Origin: Bradyrhizobium sp. Gha
GTDB lineage: Bacteria; Pseudomonadota; Alphaproteobacteria; Rhizobiales; Xanthobacteraceae
Assembly: GCF_900113735.1 (NCBI RefSeq)
Contig: NZ_FOQM01000010.1
Location: forward strand, 1-64,000
Direction of reading: 5' to 3'
Length of the DNA: 64,000 nt
Positions within the stretch are counted from its first letter, which is position 1; the number at the start of each line of letters is the position of its first letter. Below are positions 35,958 through 44,712 of this stretch, piece by piece. A program made the translations under genes and the position numbers. The notes beneath the pieces were generated by a model, which saw only the letters and a program-made list of their open reading frames with translations, made no database searches and was not told the DNA's origin.

Positions 35958-36215
35958 ATGAGTGACCCATCAAGCTCCGAGACCCCGCTGCGCACGACGT
36001 TCAAGATCAAGCTGAACGGTGACACCCTGGCGATTGCGACCGTTGGCCAGGCCTATCAATTCCTCACCAACTTCAAATCGGTCGAGTGGATGGAATTTCG
36101 CTCGCTGCATGACGATGCCGTCCATGCGCTGGAAGGCGCTGCCAGCAATGCCATGCTTGCGGTTCAGGCGACCAACGCGGTACGCGCGCTGTTCGTGAGC
36201 GCGAAGCTGCTCTAG
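35958..36215 (+). CDS. Small rhizobial protein, DUF982-like
   Basis: 85 aa. The pattern FKIKLNGDTLAIATVGQAYQ then FLTNFKSVEWMEFRSLHDDA and HALEGAASNAMLAVQATNAV follows the layout of DUF982, a small domain found in many copies in rhizobia. No known activity. Start ATG 35958 is 81 bp after the DUF2778 gene. The next 250 bp up to minC contain the minCDE promoter and no supportable gene. Confidence 0.7.
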   Translation: MSDPSSSETPLRTTFKIKLNGDTLAIATVGQAYQFLTNFKSVEWMEFRSLHDDAVHALEGAASNAMLAVQATNAVRALFVSAKLL

Positions 36216-36465
36216 GCGGGCACCAGCGACTCTCGATGCCTCGGGCCATGCCGTCTCATCGTCGTGGAAGTCCTGGCTGCCGATGCGGATGAAGCCGGGA
36301 TCGACGCAAGCAAAATTGGCGGCATCGCTGGTCAGGCCGCTGCCCTTGTAGGACGCGCCTGAGCGCGATGATCCGAACCACGTAACCCGGCGGAAAAATT
36401 AACCGGGCATTAACCATATCGGTCGCATCGTTAACCATTCAATAACGGGGAACGAGTCGGCCGCC

Positions 36466-37164
36466 ATGGAGGCCCTAGCAAAACCTCAACGCCAGATGGT
36501 GCGCCTCCGCGGGCGCTCCTACGTGGCCTTCGTGTTCGTCCCGACCGTTCCGATCCAGGACTGGCTGCTGGAGATCGACGCCACCATTGCGCGCTCGCCG
36601 GGCTTCTTCGCCGGCAGGCCCGTGGTCATCGACCTGTCCTCGGTCGATCTCAGCCAGTCCGGCATCAATCATCTGCTGACCAGCCTCGGGGATCGCAACA
36701 TTCGCGTTCTCGGTATCGAGGGTGTGGAGGAGGCGCGGCTGACGCCGTCGATGCCGCCACTGCTCTCGGGTGGGCGCAGTTGCGTGATCGAGCCGACCGT
36801 GCCGAAGAAGGCTGAGGCGAAAGCCGAGACCAAGCCGACCTCGCTGCTGCTCGACAGCCCGGTGCGCTCCGGCCAGACCATCATCTTCCCTGAAGGCGAC
36901 GTCACCATTCTCGGCTCGGTCGGGTCCGGGGCGGAGGTCGTCGCCGGCGGCTCCATCCACATCTATGGCGCACTCCGCGGTCGCGCCATGGCAGGCGTGA
37001 ACGGTCACGCGAGCGCGCGCATCTATTGTCAGAAGATCGAAGCCGAACTGCTTGCAATCGATGGATTTTATCAGACTGCCGACGATATCGACGAAGCCCT
37101 GCGTGGCCGGCCTGCGCAGGCCTGGCTCGAAGGCAGCACCATGCGAATTACTGCGCTGAACTGA
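36466..37164 (+). CDS. minC: Septum-site determining protein MinC
   Basis: 232 aa. The N-terminal domain binds FtsZ (RLRGRSYVAFVFVPTVPIQD). The C-terminal beta-helix that binds MinD starts at VRSGQTIIFPEGDVTILGSV and continues VVAGGSIHIYGALRGRAMAG and ARIYCQKIEAELLAIDGFYQ, all clear MinC signatures. It blocks FtsZ ring assembly away from midcell. First gene of minCDE; minD starts 19 bp downstream. Confidence 0.95.
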   Translation: MEALAKPQRQMVRLRGRSYVAFVFVPTVPIQDWLLEIDATIARSPGFFAGRPVVIDLSSVDLSQSGINHLLTSLGDRNIRVLGIEGVEEARLTPSMPPLLSGGRSCVIEPTVPKKAEAKAETKPTSLLLDSPVRSGQTIIFPEGDVTILGSVGSGAEVVAGGSIHIYGALRGRAMAGVNGHASARIYCQKIEAELLAIDGFYQTADDIDEALRGRPAQAWLEGSTMRITALN

Positions 37165-37183
37165 CCAGAAGGAGATATTTGAG

Positions 37184-37999
37184 ATGGCCAAGGTACTGGT
37201 CGTAACATCAGGAAAGGGCGGCGTCGGCAAGACCACGACGACTGCCGCGCTGGGCGCTGCGCTGGCGCAACGCGGCGACAAGGTCGTCGTCGTGGATTTC
37301 GACGTCGGCTTGCGCAACCTCGACCTCGTGATGGGCGCCGAACGCCGCGTGGTGTTCGATCTCATCAACGTGGTGCAGGGCGTGGCCAAGCTGCCGCAGG
37401 CGCTGATCCGCGACAAGCGGCTGGAGAATCTGTGGCTGCTGCCGGCCTCGCAAACCCGCGACAAGGACGCGCTGACGGAAGAGGGCGTGGGCAAGGTCAT
37501 CGCCGACCTGCGCAGCAGGTTCGACTGGGTGATCTGCGACAGCCCGGCCGGCATCGAGCGCGGTGCCTCCATGGCAATGCGCTTTGCGGACGAGGCGGTG
37601 ATCGTCACCAATCCGGAAGTGTCCTCGGTGCGCGACTCCGACCGCATCATCGGCATGCTCGATTCCAAGACCGTGCGGGCCGAAAAGGGCGAGCGGGTCG
37701 CAAAGCACATTCTCATCACCCGCTACGATCCCTCGCGCGCCGCGCGCGGCGAGATGCTGACCATCGACGACATCCTGGAGATCCTCGCAACGCCCTTGCT
37801 CGGCATCATCCCCGAGAGCCAGGACGTGCTGAAGGCCTCCAATGTCGGCACGCCGGTGACGCTGTCGAACGCGGATGGCGCGCCGGCGCGGGCCTATATC
37901 GACGCCGCGCGGCGGCTGTGCGGCGACACCGTGCCGATGCAGGTGCCGACCGAGCGCAAGGGCTTCATGGATCGCCTGCTGCGACGGAGGGCTGCATGA
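37184..37999 (+). CDS. minD: Septum-site determining ATPase MinD
   Basis: 271 aa. Deviant Walker [21 protein letters not shown] (signature Lys), [20 protein letters not shown], and the C-terminal amphipathic membrane-targeting helix [11 protein letters not shown]. It recruits MinC to the membrane, and its ATPase is stimulated by MinE. AGAAGGAGATAT precedes the ATG. Its TGA overlaps the minE ATG. Confidence 0.97.
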   Translation: MAKVLVVTSGKGGVGKTTTTAALGAALAQRGDKVVVVDFDVGLRNLDLVMGAERRVVFDLINVVQGVAKLPQALIRDKRLENLWLLPASQTRDKDALTEEGVGKVIADLRSRFDWVICDSPAGIERGASMAMRFADEAVIVTNPEVSSVRDSDRIIGMLDSKTVRAEKGERVAKHILITRYDPSRAARGEMLTIDDILEILATPLLGIIPESQDVLKASNVGTPVTLSNADGAPARAYIDAARRLCGDTVPMQVPTERKGFMDRLLRRRAA

Positions 38000-38277
38000 G
38001 CATGGGTCTGCTCCGGCTTCTTCGCGGCAACAAGGCCTCCGCACCCGTCGCTCGCGAACGGTTGCAGATCCTGTTGGCCCATGAACGCGGCATGCGCGGC
38101 CAGCCCGATCTGCTCGGCGTGCTGCGTGAGGAAATTCTCGCCGTGGTGTCCAGGCACGTGACGCTGGATCCAACCAAGGTGATCGTGCGGCTCGAGCGCG
38201 GTGACGAGGTCTCGACGCTCGAGGTGGACATCGAGGTGCCCAACGATTTCGAGCGCAAGAAAGCCGCGGTCGCGTAG
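37996..38277 (+). CDS. minE: Topological specificity factor MinE
   Basis: 93 aa. The anti-MinCD helix region [18 protein letters not shown] is followed by the C-terminal dimer domain [37 protein letters not shown]. The start overlaps minD's stop (ATGA). It restricts MinCD activity from midcell. Length normal for the family. Confidence 0.95.
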   Translation: MSMGLLRLLRGNKASAPVARERLQILLAHERGMRGQPDLLGVLREEILAVVSRHVTLDPTKVIVRLERGDEVSTLEVDIEVPNDFERKKAAVA

Positions 38278-38472
38278 GGGACGCGGCCGCGGATTTGGGG
38301 TGGGTGAAGAGGCGGTCCGCCGGGCATGGCGGGCCGCCTTCATCGTTTGGGCGATTCAAGATCCCAGGCGGGACGATGTGATCGGCGAGGTGCGGAACGG
38401 GAGCTGCCATGAAATCGTTGTGGGTATCCGCGGGGCCGAGGCTCCGCGGTTTCGTCAGACGGGAGAGCGCCC

Positions 38473-38658
38473 ATGATGTCCGAGCTCCAGGTTCACACCG
38501 TCGCCCGGCAGATGCTGGAACAACATGGTTTTGCCGCGATCGCCAAGGCTGCCGAACAGGCCCAGGCCTGCGAAGGGCGCGGCGACGCCGATGAAGCCAA
38601 GGAATGGCGTCACATCGCGGACGCCATGAAGATCATGCGCGGACCGGCCCAAAGTTAG
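38473..38658 (+). CDS. Small hypothetical protein
   Basis: 61 aa, SD-like GGGAGAGC before ATG 38473/38476. The predicted helix pair LQVHTVARQMLEQHGFAAIA and AQACEGRGDADEAKEWRHIA suggests a small soluble two-helix protein. Similar short proteins occur in Bradyrhizobium; function unknown. It converges on the next gene by 18 bp. Confidence 0.6.
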   Translation: MMSELQVHTVARQMLEQHGFAAIAKAAEQAQACEGRGDADEAKEWRHIADAMKIMRGPAQS

Positions 38659-38676
38659 GCGCGGTCGCCGCCCGGT

Positions 38677-38925
38677 TTAGCGCTCGCCCTGATCGGTGCC
38701 TGCCGTAGCTGGCTTGTGCTGCGTCTGCGACTGCGCGCGCTCGCCGGTCTCCTTGCAGGGAAGCTGCTCCCAGGATCCGTCGGCGGCCTGCTGGTAGGCG
38801 CTGCAGGACGACGAGGCCGCCTTGTCCTCGCCCTTCTGGGCATTGACATTCTTCGCCAGCGCTGGCGCCGCCAGCACGGCGCTCGCCGTGAGCGCGCCGG
38901 CGAAGACGAGATGAGTGATCCGCAT
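38677..38925 (-). CDS. Small exported protein with two cysteines
   Basis: 82 aa: signal peptide MRITHLVFAGALTASAVLAA, mature part with CSAYQQAADGSWEQLPC, a Cys pair that may form a disulfide, and a Gln-rich tail. GGGAG precedes ATG 38925. Found in rhizobia; function unknown. Confidence 0.75.
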   Translation of the reverse strand: MRITHLVFAGALTASAVLAAPALAKNVNAQKGEDKAASSSCSAYQQAADGSWEQLPCKETGERAQSQTQHKPATAGTDQGER

Positions 38926-39029
38926 GGGGTTCTCCCGTTTGAAAACGCCCCGCATGCTGGCCAGGAATGTGACGATTATGGGCCGGGACGGCGGTTCCGT
39001 CGCGGCGTGCTTAACGGCGGGAAAAGTGC

Positions 39030-39419
39030 CTAGCCCTTGCTGCGGATCAGGCCGGCGAGGCTGGCCTTCTGCTTCTCGCACCAATTGCTCATGCCGAGCC
39101 GGCGCTGGTCGAGATCGGTCATCTGGGTTGCCACGGCCACCTCGGCCATGAGGTCGTCGGGCTGCTTCTCGCCCATCTTGCCGCCGGTGTGCATCCAGGC
39201 AATCGCCTTGCGCACCTGCTCGGTGGTGCCGTCGGGGAGCTGCATCTGGTACGCCTTCTGCACCAGATCCTGGTAAGCGACGTCCGTGTTCGGACATTCG
39301 ACCTTGGCGGCAAAGGCCTGCAGGACCATCGTCACATAGCTCGAGCGCGCGTGGTCATCAGCCGCCTGGGCGGGAGCTGCGATCAGCAACAGGCCTGCCA
39401 TCAGCAAGAGGTAGCGCAT
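39030..39419 (-). CDS. Exported hypothetical protein
   Basis: 129 aa from ATG 39419 with GAGGA upstream. Signal peptide MRYLLLMAGLLLIAAPAQAA; the mature part is helical (YVTMVLQAFAAKVECPNTDV, WCEKQKASLAGLIRSKG) with two cysteines. No recognised family. The upstream frame extension to 39617 is not supported. Confidence 0.75.
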   Translation of the reverse strand: MRYLLLMAGLLLIAAPAQAADDHARSSYVTMVLQAFAAKVECPNTDVAYQDLVQKAYQMQLPDGTTEQVRKAIAWMHTGGKMGEKQPDDLMAEVAVATQMTDLDQRRLGMSNWCEKQKASLAGLIRSKG

Positions 39420-39535
39420 CCCCGGGTCCTCCTCTTTTTTGGGGAGGCTAGCGTCCGGGGGGCCGCTCCGCAATGGCCGCGGGGGCCTGATGTCGCGGAC
39501 GAACTGGTTCGCGCCGCCGATGCGCCAAGCGCGTC

Positions 39536-39766
39536 CTACCGCTGCCAGGAAGGAACGGGATCGAGCGGCGTGCGATAGACCTCGTTGTGATCGCGGTCGG
39601 TGACCCGCACCGCGCAACCCGTCCGCTGCAGCTCAGGCTTCACCTGCGACAGCTCGCTGGCCAATTGCACGGCGCGATCGGAGGCGACCTCGATGTCTTC
39701 GAGAATGATCCCGCCCTGGTTCTTGAACTCTTCACCAACCACGAGATCGAAGGAGTAATAGGGCAT
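39536..39766 (-). CDS. DUF6894 family protein
   Basis: 76 aa. MPYYSFDLVVGEEFKNQGGI then ILEDIEVASDRAVQLASEL is the short DUF6894 layout (MPxYxFDxxDG...E..D...A...A) common in many copies in rhizobia. Ends VRVTDRDHNEVYRTPLDPVP. Function unknown. GGAGAA stands before the ATG. Confidence 0.75.
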   Translation of the reverse strand: MPYYSFDLVVGEEFKNQGGIILEDIEVASDRAVQLASELSQVKPELQRTGCAVRVTDRDHNEVYRTPLDPVPSWQR

Positions 39767-39794
39767 TCGAATTCTCCGGTGTGACGACCGAAAT

Positions 39795-39836
39795 TCTCAA
39801 TGAAGCCTTCCATGTTCTCAATGAAGCCTTCCATGG
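39795..39836. repeat. Perfect tandem 21-bp repeat in the leader region
   Basis: TTCTCAATGAAGCCTTCCATG occurs twice back to back (39795-39815 and 39816-39836), upstream of the DUF6894 gene start (39766). On the minus strand it reads as a 7-codon repeat (MEGFIEN MEGFIEN). The stretch 39767-40170 is otherwise without a supportable gene. Confidence 0.8.
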
Positions 39837-40025
39837 AAGTCTTCGAAACATGCTGGATCATAACACTGAGTCGACATCTAGCCGATGAGCATACCGGGCA
39901 ATCTCTGCGTTTATGGCGCAGAAATCATGTGCAGTGTTCGCGTGCATTAAGATTTAATTAAATATATCGGCGTGATCATAAGCCATGGAATTGCAGCAGA
40001 ACCGGGCTCCGGGAACCGGCAGCTG

Positions 40026-40069
40026 CAAGAGAAGGCCGGCGGCATAGATCCCGACGGCCTTTTCTCTTG
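40026..40069. terminator. Possible bidirectional terminator
   Basis: CAAGAGAAGGCCG (40026-40038) pairs with CGGCCTTTTCTCTTG, with mispaired bases near the loop and T-rich flank. It lies past the end of the minus-strand gene at 40171. Confidence 0.5.
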
Positions 40070-40170
40070 GCGCAAGCAACACAGCACCGTAGTTGCACGG
40101 ACTCACATCATCATATCGAGCCGGACAGCTTGTGCTTTCGTCAGCGTGACGCGAGTCCCCCGATGCAGCT

Positions 40171-41181
40171 CTAGTGCACCGGCATGGGCGGACGCACCAC
40201 AGGTCCGTCATCATCGGCGACCGCTTGCGTCGTGATCGGCGGCGGCGTCGCAATGGCCTGTGATGGCGGCGGCGCCGAAGGCGCCAGCGGCGGGGGCGCA
40301 TAAGACGGCATATAGGTGTGCGACACGACCGGCTTCGGCTTGCGAACCGGTGGCGCCGCAGCGCGCGGCGGAATGGCAGGCACGCGCGCGGCCGGATTGG
40401 CCGGTGGTCGCGCCTCAGCAACCGGCTTTGGGGCCGGCTTCGTCATCTCGCGGGCCATCTGCTCCTGACCGGCCTTCAGTTCGGCGATGTTGGCCTTGAG
40501 CTGCTCGATCTGCTGCGCCATCGCAGCCATGTCGCGCGTCATCGCTTCGACCGATGGCGCGGTATCGGGCTGTGTTGCTGCAGCTGCGGGCGCGGCAGCG
40601 ACAGTCTCTGCTGTAGGCGCCGGCGCAGACTGATCGGCAGGTCGATCCTGGGCGGCGGGCGGCGTGGCTTCCGCGGCTGCAACCGTTGCTGTCGGCGATC
40701 TCGATGGCAGCAGCGATGCCAGGGACGGTTTCCATTCGGCGAGCAGCTGCGTCGCGGTATCGCCATGCCTCTCCCAGGCGATGGCAGCGGCCGCGCTGCC
40801 GCCTGCAAACAGGAACGTGACCAGCGCACCGCGCAACCATTTGCCGCCGGCCGATCGCCTCGGTCGGCCGTGACCGTCATACGCGGTCATGCGTACGGCT
40901 GTGTCGACCGAGGGCGCCGCCGCTTGTGGCTCCGGCGCCGGCGTCATCTTCGGCTCAAGATTGATTCTGGGCTCCGGCGTGAACTTCGGATCTATCTTTA
41001 GATCTACCTTGGGCTCATGACGGGCCGTGAACTCGGGTGCAAGCGTCGGCACAGCGCTGCTCGCGCGCGAGGCCAGCACCATGTCGGGCGAAATCTGCAC
41101 GGCATCGTGTGGATCGTTGTCCTTGATCGTGTCCTTCACGATTTCATCGACAATTTCGCGGCTGTTCAACGTCGCGAGCAT
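40171..41181 (-). CDS. Single-pass membrane protein with Pro/Ala-rich C-terminus
   Basis: 336 aa from ATG 41181, preceded by AAAGGAG; an ATG at 41244 has a poor ribosome site. Cytoplasmic N-terminal part of about 130 residues, one membrane helix (WLRGALVTFLFAGGSAAAAI), then a Pro/Ala-rich region with a coiled coil (DMAAMAQQIEQLKANIAELK) and a proline-rich end (SYAPPPLAPSAPPP). No enzyme motif. Similar proteins occur in Bradyrhizobium. Envelope-associated, function unknown. Confidence 0.75.
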   Translation of the reverse strand: MLATLNSREIVDEIVKDTIKDNDPHDAVQISPDMVLASRASSAVPTLAPEFTARHEPKVDLKIDPKFTPEPRINLEPKMTPAPEPQAAAPSVDTAVRMTAYDGHGRPRRSAGGKWLRGALVTFLFAGGSAAAAIAWERHGDTATQLLAEWKPSLASLLPSRSPTATVAAAEATPPAAQDRPADQSAPAPTAETVAAAPAAAATQPDTAPSVEAMTRDMAAMAQQIEQLKANIAELKAGQEQMAREMTKPAPKPVAEARPPANPAARVPAIPPRAAAPPVRKPKPVVSHTYMPSYAPPPLAPSAPPPSQAIATPPPITTQAVADDDGPVVRPPMPVH

Positions 41182-41450
41182 CGCAGCTCCTTTGACCCCT
41201 TGGTCGTTCGCATTGGCGCGAGCCGATCTGTTGTGTGAGCTCATCCCGAGCCCGTGGCGCCACGAGTCCAGCCGCGTTTGACCAAAGCAAGGCGAGGCGA
41301 TGGAGACACTGGGGCCGTCTTCCGCCAGATGTGGTGAGGGAACCAGCCTTGCCGAACACGGGTACGTGTTCCGCACTGCCTTGTTTTCAGCACGATTTAG
41401 GCAGCATCTCTGCGACTGCTGGGGGCTGCTATCCGCTATGGGGGCCGGCG

Positions 41451-42104
41451 GTGCCAAGATTCTCGATCGCTATTCCCGCTGTTGCCATGCTTGCGCTCGG
41501 TGGATGCATGCAGGCGACGCTGTCGCCGTCGACCGACGCGAGCATGACGCCGCGAGACCGGCAATTGCTGGCGCATGTGCCTTACGCCCAGGCGAACGTG
41601 CCCGAGCAATATCTCCGTCACATCGTCGATTATCCGCGCAAGGAATTGCCGGGTACCATCCTCGTCGATACCGATGCTCGCTATCTCTACTACGTTCTGC
41701 CCGACGGCAAGGCGATCCGCTACGGGGTCGCGGTCGGCGAGGAGGCGATGGCGTTCTCGGGCGTCGCGCGCGTCGGCCGCTTGGCGGAGTGGCCGGATTG
41801 GGTGCCGACCCCGGAAATCCAGGCGCGGCTCGGGCCATATCCGGCGCGCGTTGCCGGCGGCCCCGCCAATCCGCTGGGCGCGCGTGGCATCTATCTCTAT
41901 GTCGGCAACAAGGACACGCTCTATCGCATCCACGGCACCAACCAGCCCGAATATATCGGCCAGGCGATTTCGTCCGGTTGCATCCGAATGCGCAACGAGG
42001 ACGTGATCGACCTGTTCGATCGGGTAAAGCTCAACGCGACCGTCGTGGTGCTGCCACCAGGACAAAACGCGCAGATCGAGTCGGGGCCCAGCTGGCGCGG
42101 GTGA
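41451..42104 (+). CDS. L,D-transpeptidase (YkuD) lipoprotein
   Basis: 217 aa from GTG 41451. The signal ends in a lipobox (VAMLALGGC), so the protein should be lipid-anchored. The YkuD catalytic line is IHGTNQPEYIGQAISSGCIR (His plus Ser-x-Gly-Cys) followed by MRNEDVIDLFDRV. It cross-links peptidoglycan (3-3) or anchors outer-membrane protein to it. Earlier in-frame starts (41235) would destroy the lipobox logic. Confidence 0.88.
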   Translation: MPRFSIAIPAVAMLALGGCMQATLSPSTDASMTPRDRQLLAHVPYAQANVPEQYLRHIVDYPRKELPGTILVDTDARYLYYVLPDGKAIRYGVAVGEEAMAFSGVARVGRLAEWPDWVPTPEIQARLGPYPARVAGGPANPLGARGIYLYVGNKDTLYRIHGTNQPEYIGQAISSGCIRMRNEDVIDLFDRVKLNATVVVLPPGQNAQIESGPSWRG

Positions 42105-42216
42105 GCATGCGTGGGGCAATGGCGGGCTGCTGGTAATTTTACGCACAATTTAGGCATTGTCTTGCGCGGACCGTAACGCTTCGCCTCTAGCGTGCAGCGA
42201 GCAGGGGGTTGCTCGC

Positions 42217-43206
42217 ATGTATCTCGTCAAGACTTCGCCGCGCGCGCTGTTCGCTGCGCTGATTCCGCTGGCCATCGTCGAAGCCGTTCTGATGGTCTTC
42301 GCCATCGCGGGCGGCCAGGTCGTCTCCGATCCCGAAGGCGTGCCGGCCCCGGACCTGATCCTGACGCTCTATGGCGGCCGCATGGCCATCAACGCGGCTT
42401 TCCTGTTCGCCGGGCACATCGTGCTGCGGCAGTGGACGATGTCGAGCCGGTTCGCGTATGCGCTGATGGGCGGTGTCATGGCAGCAGCAAGTTACGGCAT
42501 CGCGATCCGCAACCACATCCAGCTTGCTGCGCCCGGCGACGGCACGGTGGTCACGTTCGGCTTGCTGCCGACGATTGCGGGGATGATCGGCGGATTCCTC
42601 TATAGCCAGTTCGCCGGCCTGAGCCCGGTTGCGCGCGCAGCCGGCCCGTCTCCAGCGGCCAATCCAGCAGAAACACCGCCGCCGTTGGTGTTCGACGGAC
42701 CGGTCCGCGTGCGCACCTCGGTGGCGGGCGTCGCGATCGCGGCGCTGATGCCGGCGGTGCTCGCGACGCTGCTGCCTTACACCTTGTTGCCGCTGTTGAT
42801 GAACGGCTTTGCCGACAAGAGCACCGCGCACATTTTCGCAGCGGTGATCCCGGCGCAGACTTTCCTGGTGATGCTGGTGATCTCGGTCATTCCTGCAACC
42901 ATCTTCATGCTTTGCTTACACCACGTCGCCCGCGCAATGGGGCGCCGTAGCGCGTGGGAATATGCGGCGATCGGGGGCGCTGCGGCGTTCGCCTGCGCGC
43001 TGCTGCTCGCGTTCATGGCGCCGCTCCTCGCCGTGCTGACGGTTCCCGCCGCATTCTGCGGCGCCGTCATGGGCGCGCTCTATCGCCGCTTCGCTGGCCT
43101 CGAGCCGGTGCCGCTGCCCGAACCCGTCATCGCAACCGATCCCGAAGCACTGGTCGGCGCCGATCATCCGTCGCGGCACCAGCACGGCGTCATCCTCAGC
43201 AACTGA
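42217..43206 (+). CDS. Multi-pass membrane protein of unknown function
   Basis: 329 aa from ATG 42217 (CAGGGGG ahead). Around eight hydrophobic helices, e.g. FAALIPLAIVEAVLMVFAIA, TFGLLPTIAGMIGGFLYSQF, VAGVAIAALMPAVLATLLPY and AAIGGAAAFACALLLAFMAP. Halves look weakly similar, suggesting internal duplication. No family recognised. Confidence 0.7.
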   Translation: MYLVKTSPRALFAALIPLAIVEAVLMVFAIAGGQVVSDPEGVPAPDLILTLYGGRMAINAAFLFAGHIVLRQWTMSSRFAYALMGGVMAAASYGIAIRNHIQLAAPGDGTVVTFGLLPTIAGMIGGFLYSQFAGLSPVARAAGPSPAANPAETPPPLVFDGPVRVRTSVAGVAIAALMPAVLATLLPYTLLPLLMNGFADKSTAHIFAAVIPAQTFLVMLVISVIPATIFMLCLHHVARAMGRRSAWEYAAIGGAAAFACALLLAFMAPLLAVLTVPAAFCGAVMGALYRRFAGLEPVPLPEPVIATDPEALVGADHPSRHQHGVILSN

Positions 43207-43223
43207 ACACATGGAATGGACAG

Positions 43224-43388
43224 ATGAAAAGCATCGCAGCGCTCGGCGCGGGCATGGTGGTGGCGGCAATCGCTGCGCTCTGGTTTGCGACGGGGCCGGT
43301 GGTGGTGACGGCAGAAGTCAGGCCGCTGAAGGTGAATCCTGATTTGCCGGTGTTCAAGCCAGTTCCGTCAAGATTGGACGGCAAGTGA
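43224..43388 (+). CDS. Small membrane-anchored protein
   Basis: 54 aa, 17 bp after the previous gene and probably co-transcribed. One N-terminal helix (SIAALGAGMVVAAIAALWFA), then a short Pro/Val-rich tail with KVNPDLPVFKPVPSRLDGK. Unknown function. Confidence 0.55.
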   Translation: MKSIAALGAGMVVAAIAALWFATGPVVVTAEVRPLKVNPDLPVFKPVPSRLDGK

Positions 43389-43530
43389 GCCGGAGCAGCT
43401 GACTGCTGTTGAGCTGCCAAAGGTGAATTGCTTCACAGCCGCCGCGCACCGGGTCGCGCTATGTCTCGATGGCTCGTTGCCATTGGAGGCATCATCCGTC
43501 GAGCGGCGATGGTCGCGCGCCATTCGCGCC

Positions 43531-43965
43531 CTAATTGTCGGGCTGAGCGATCCGCCATTGCAGCGTCGTGGCGTTGCCGTTGGCATCACCCGGCGCCTTG
43601 TCGGCCGACGAGGTGTAGAGCGGACGATAGCGATACGCCCACATCTTGCTGCCGTCGTCGCGGTTGATCACGGTGAAGTCGCCGATGGCTTTGGCTTCGG
43701 CTGTGGCGGCGAGCGGCACCCAGCTTTCGGTGCACTTGCCGTTGCAGGTCGACGTCTTGCCGGTGGTGTCACGCTCGTAATAATAAAGCGTCATCCCGCG
43801 GGGATCGACGAGCTTGGGACCCTGCTTGGTCAGGACCACCTTCGCCGGCGCCGTGGTGGCCTCCGGTTTCGGCGCAGGAGCGGCTTCGCCGCCGCCATGG
43901 CCATTCGCGAGCGCATGGCCGGCAGACAGCGCGATGATTGTGGCTGCAATGACGAACCTGAGCAT
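43531..43965 (-). CDS. Secreted-repeat (COG4315) lipoprotein-like protein
   Basis: 144 aa. Signal peptide MLRFVIAATIIALSAGHALA, then the secreted-repeat signature PRGMTLYYYERDTTGKTSTC, CTESWVPLAATAEAKAIGDF and a closing TTLQWRIAQPDN. This domain family is exported and of unknown role. GGAG lies 6 bases before ATG 43965. Confidence 0.85.
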   Translation of the reverse strand: MLRFVIAATIIALSAGHALANGHGGGEAAPAPKPEATTAPAKVVLTKQGPKLVDPRGMTLYYYERDTTGKTSTCNGKCTESWVPLAATAEAKAIGDFTVINRDDGSKMWAYRYRPLYTSSADKAPGDANGNATTLQWRIAQPDN

Positions 43966-44150
43966 CTCCAACTCCAAGCCGGCAAAGTTAATCGTGTGTT
44001 AAGCGCAGAATTGAGGACGACCGTAGCAGCTGAAGGTTAGTTCCTGGTTTCGAAAGCGCTGCGACAAATACGTACGAAAATACGGGGTACGGCCTACTAT
44101 TTGACGCGTTGTCTTGACGCGGACCGGCATCCACTTCGGCCCAAATCAAC

Positions 44151-44609
44151 TTACATCTCGCGCAAGGGCGCGCGGCTGAGCTCGTTGCCCGCGGCGATGG
44201 CCTTGTGCAAGAGCCGCATCAGCTCTTCGGCTTCCTTGGCACTGAGGCCGCGCAGCATGATCTGTTGGGCGGATTCGACGGCCGGTGTGATCCTGCGCAG
44301 CGTGCGGCGGCCCTCGTCAGTGATCTCGAGCTCGCGGGCGCGTCGGTCGCGGCGCGAGGCGCGGCGCTCAGCGAGGCCTTTTTGCACCAGGCGATCCACC
44401 ACGCCGGTGATGGTCGTGCGGTCATAGGCGATCAATCCTGCGAGCGTGACCTGGTCCAGCCCTGGATTGGCCTTGATGGTCGCGAGCGCCGCGTACTGCA
44501 CCGGCGTGAGGTCGAAGCCGGCCTGGCCAACCTCGGCCAGGAACACCGCGACGGCGATCTGTTGGAATCGGCGCGCCAGATGTCCCGGCATGTCGCTGTT
44601 GTCTTTCAC
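44151..44609 (-). CDS. mobR: MarR-family repressor, MobR-like
   Basis: 152 aa, GTG start 44609 with AAGGAG six bases upstream. The winged helix is evident: LTPVQYAALATIKANPGLDQ, TLAGLIAYDRTTITGVVDRL (recognition helix) and the wing RASRRDRRARELEITDEGRR. It is divergent from a 3-hydroxybenzoate-hydroxylase-like gene with a palindrome between. In Comamonas, MobR of this family represses mobA and is released by 3-hydroxybenzoate; the same arrangement is inferred here. Confidence 0.88.
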   Translation of the reverse strand: MKDNSDMPGHLARRFQQIAVAVFLAEVGQAGFDLTPVQYAALATIKANPGLDQVTLAGLIAYDRTTITGVVDRLVQKGLAERRASRRDRRARELEITDEGRRTLRRITPAVESAQQIMLRGLSAKEAEELMRLLHKAIAAGNELSRAPLREM

Positions 44610-44645
44610 CAAAATCTCCTTGGGGCGGGGCGCGGTGCACGAACA

Positions 44646-44674
44646 TTGACAAGTATGCTGATAGTCAGCATACT
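44646..44674 (+). promoter_or_regulatory. mobA promoter overlapped by MarR operator palindrome
   Basis: -35 TTGACA (44646-44651), 17-bp spacer, -10 CATACT (44669-44674). AGTATGCTGA (44652-44661) and TCAGCATACT (44665-44674) form a perfect 10-bp inverted repeat around TAG, covering exactly the spacer and -10. Repressor binding there would block RNA polymerase. mobA ATG is 39 bp further on. Confidence 0.85.
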
Positions 44675-44712
44675 GACCAATATCCAAGAAGACGTCAACG
44701 GGAGAGGTGCTG

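Noticed and set aside
36245..36400. Minus-strand open stretch reading YKGSGLTSDAANFACVDPGF... upstream of minC
   Set aside because: It looks protein-like but has no start codon after the preceding stop and runs into the neighbouring gene without a stop; too little to call a gene or remnant.
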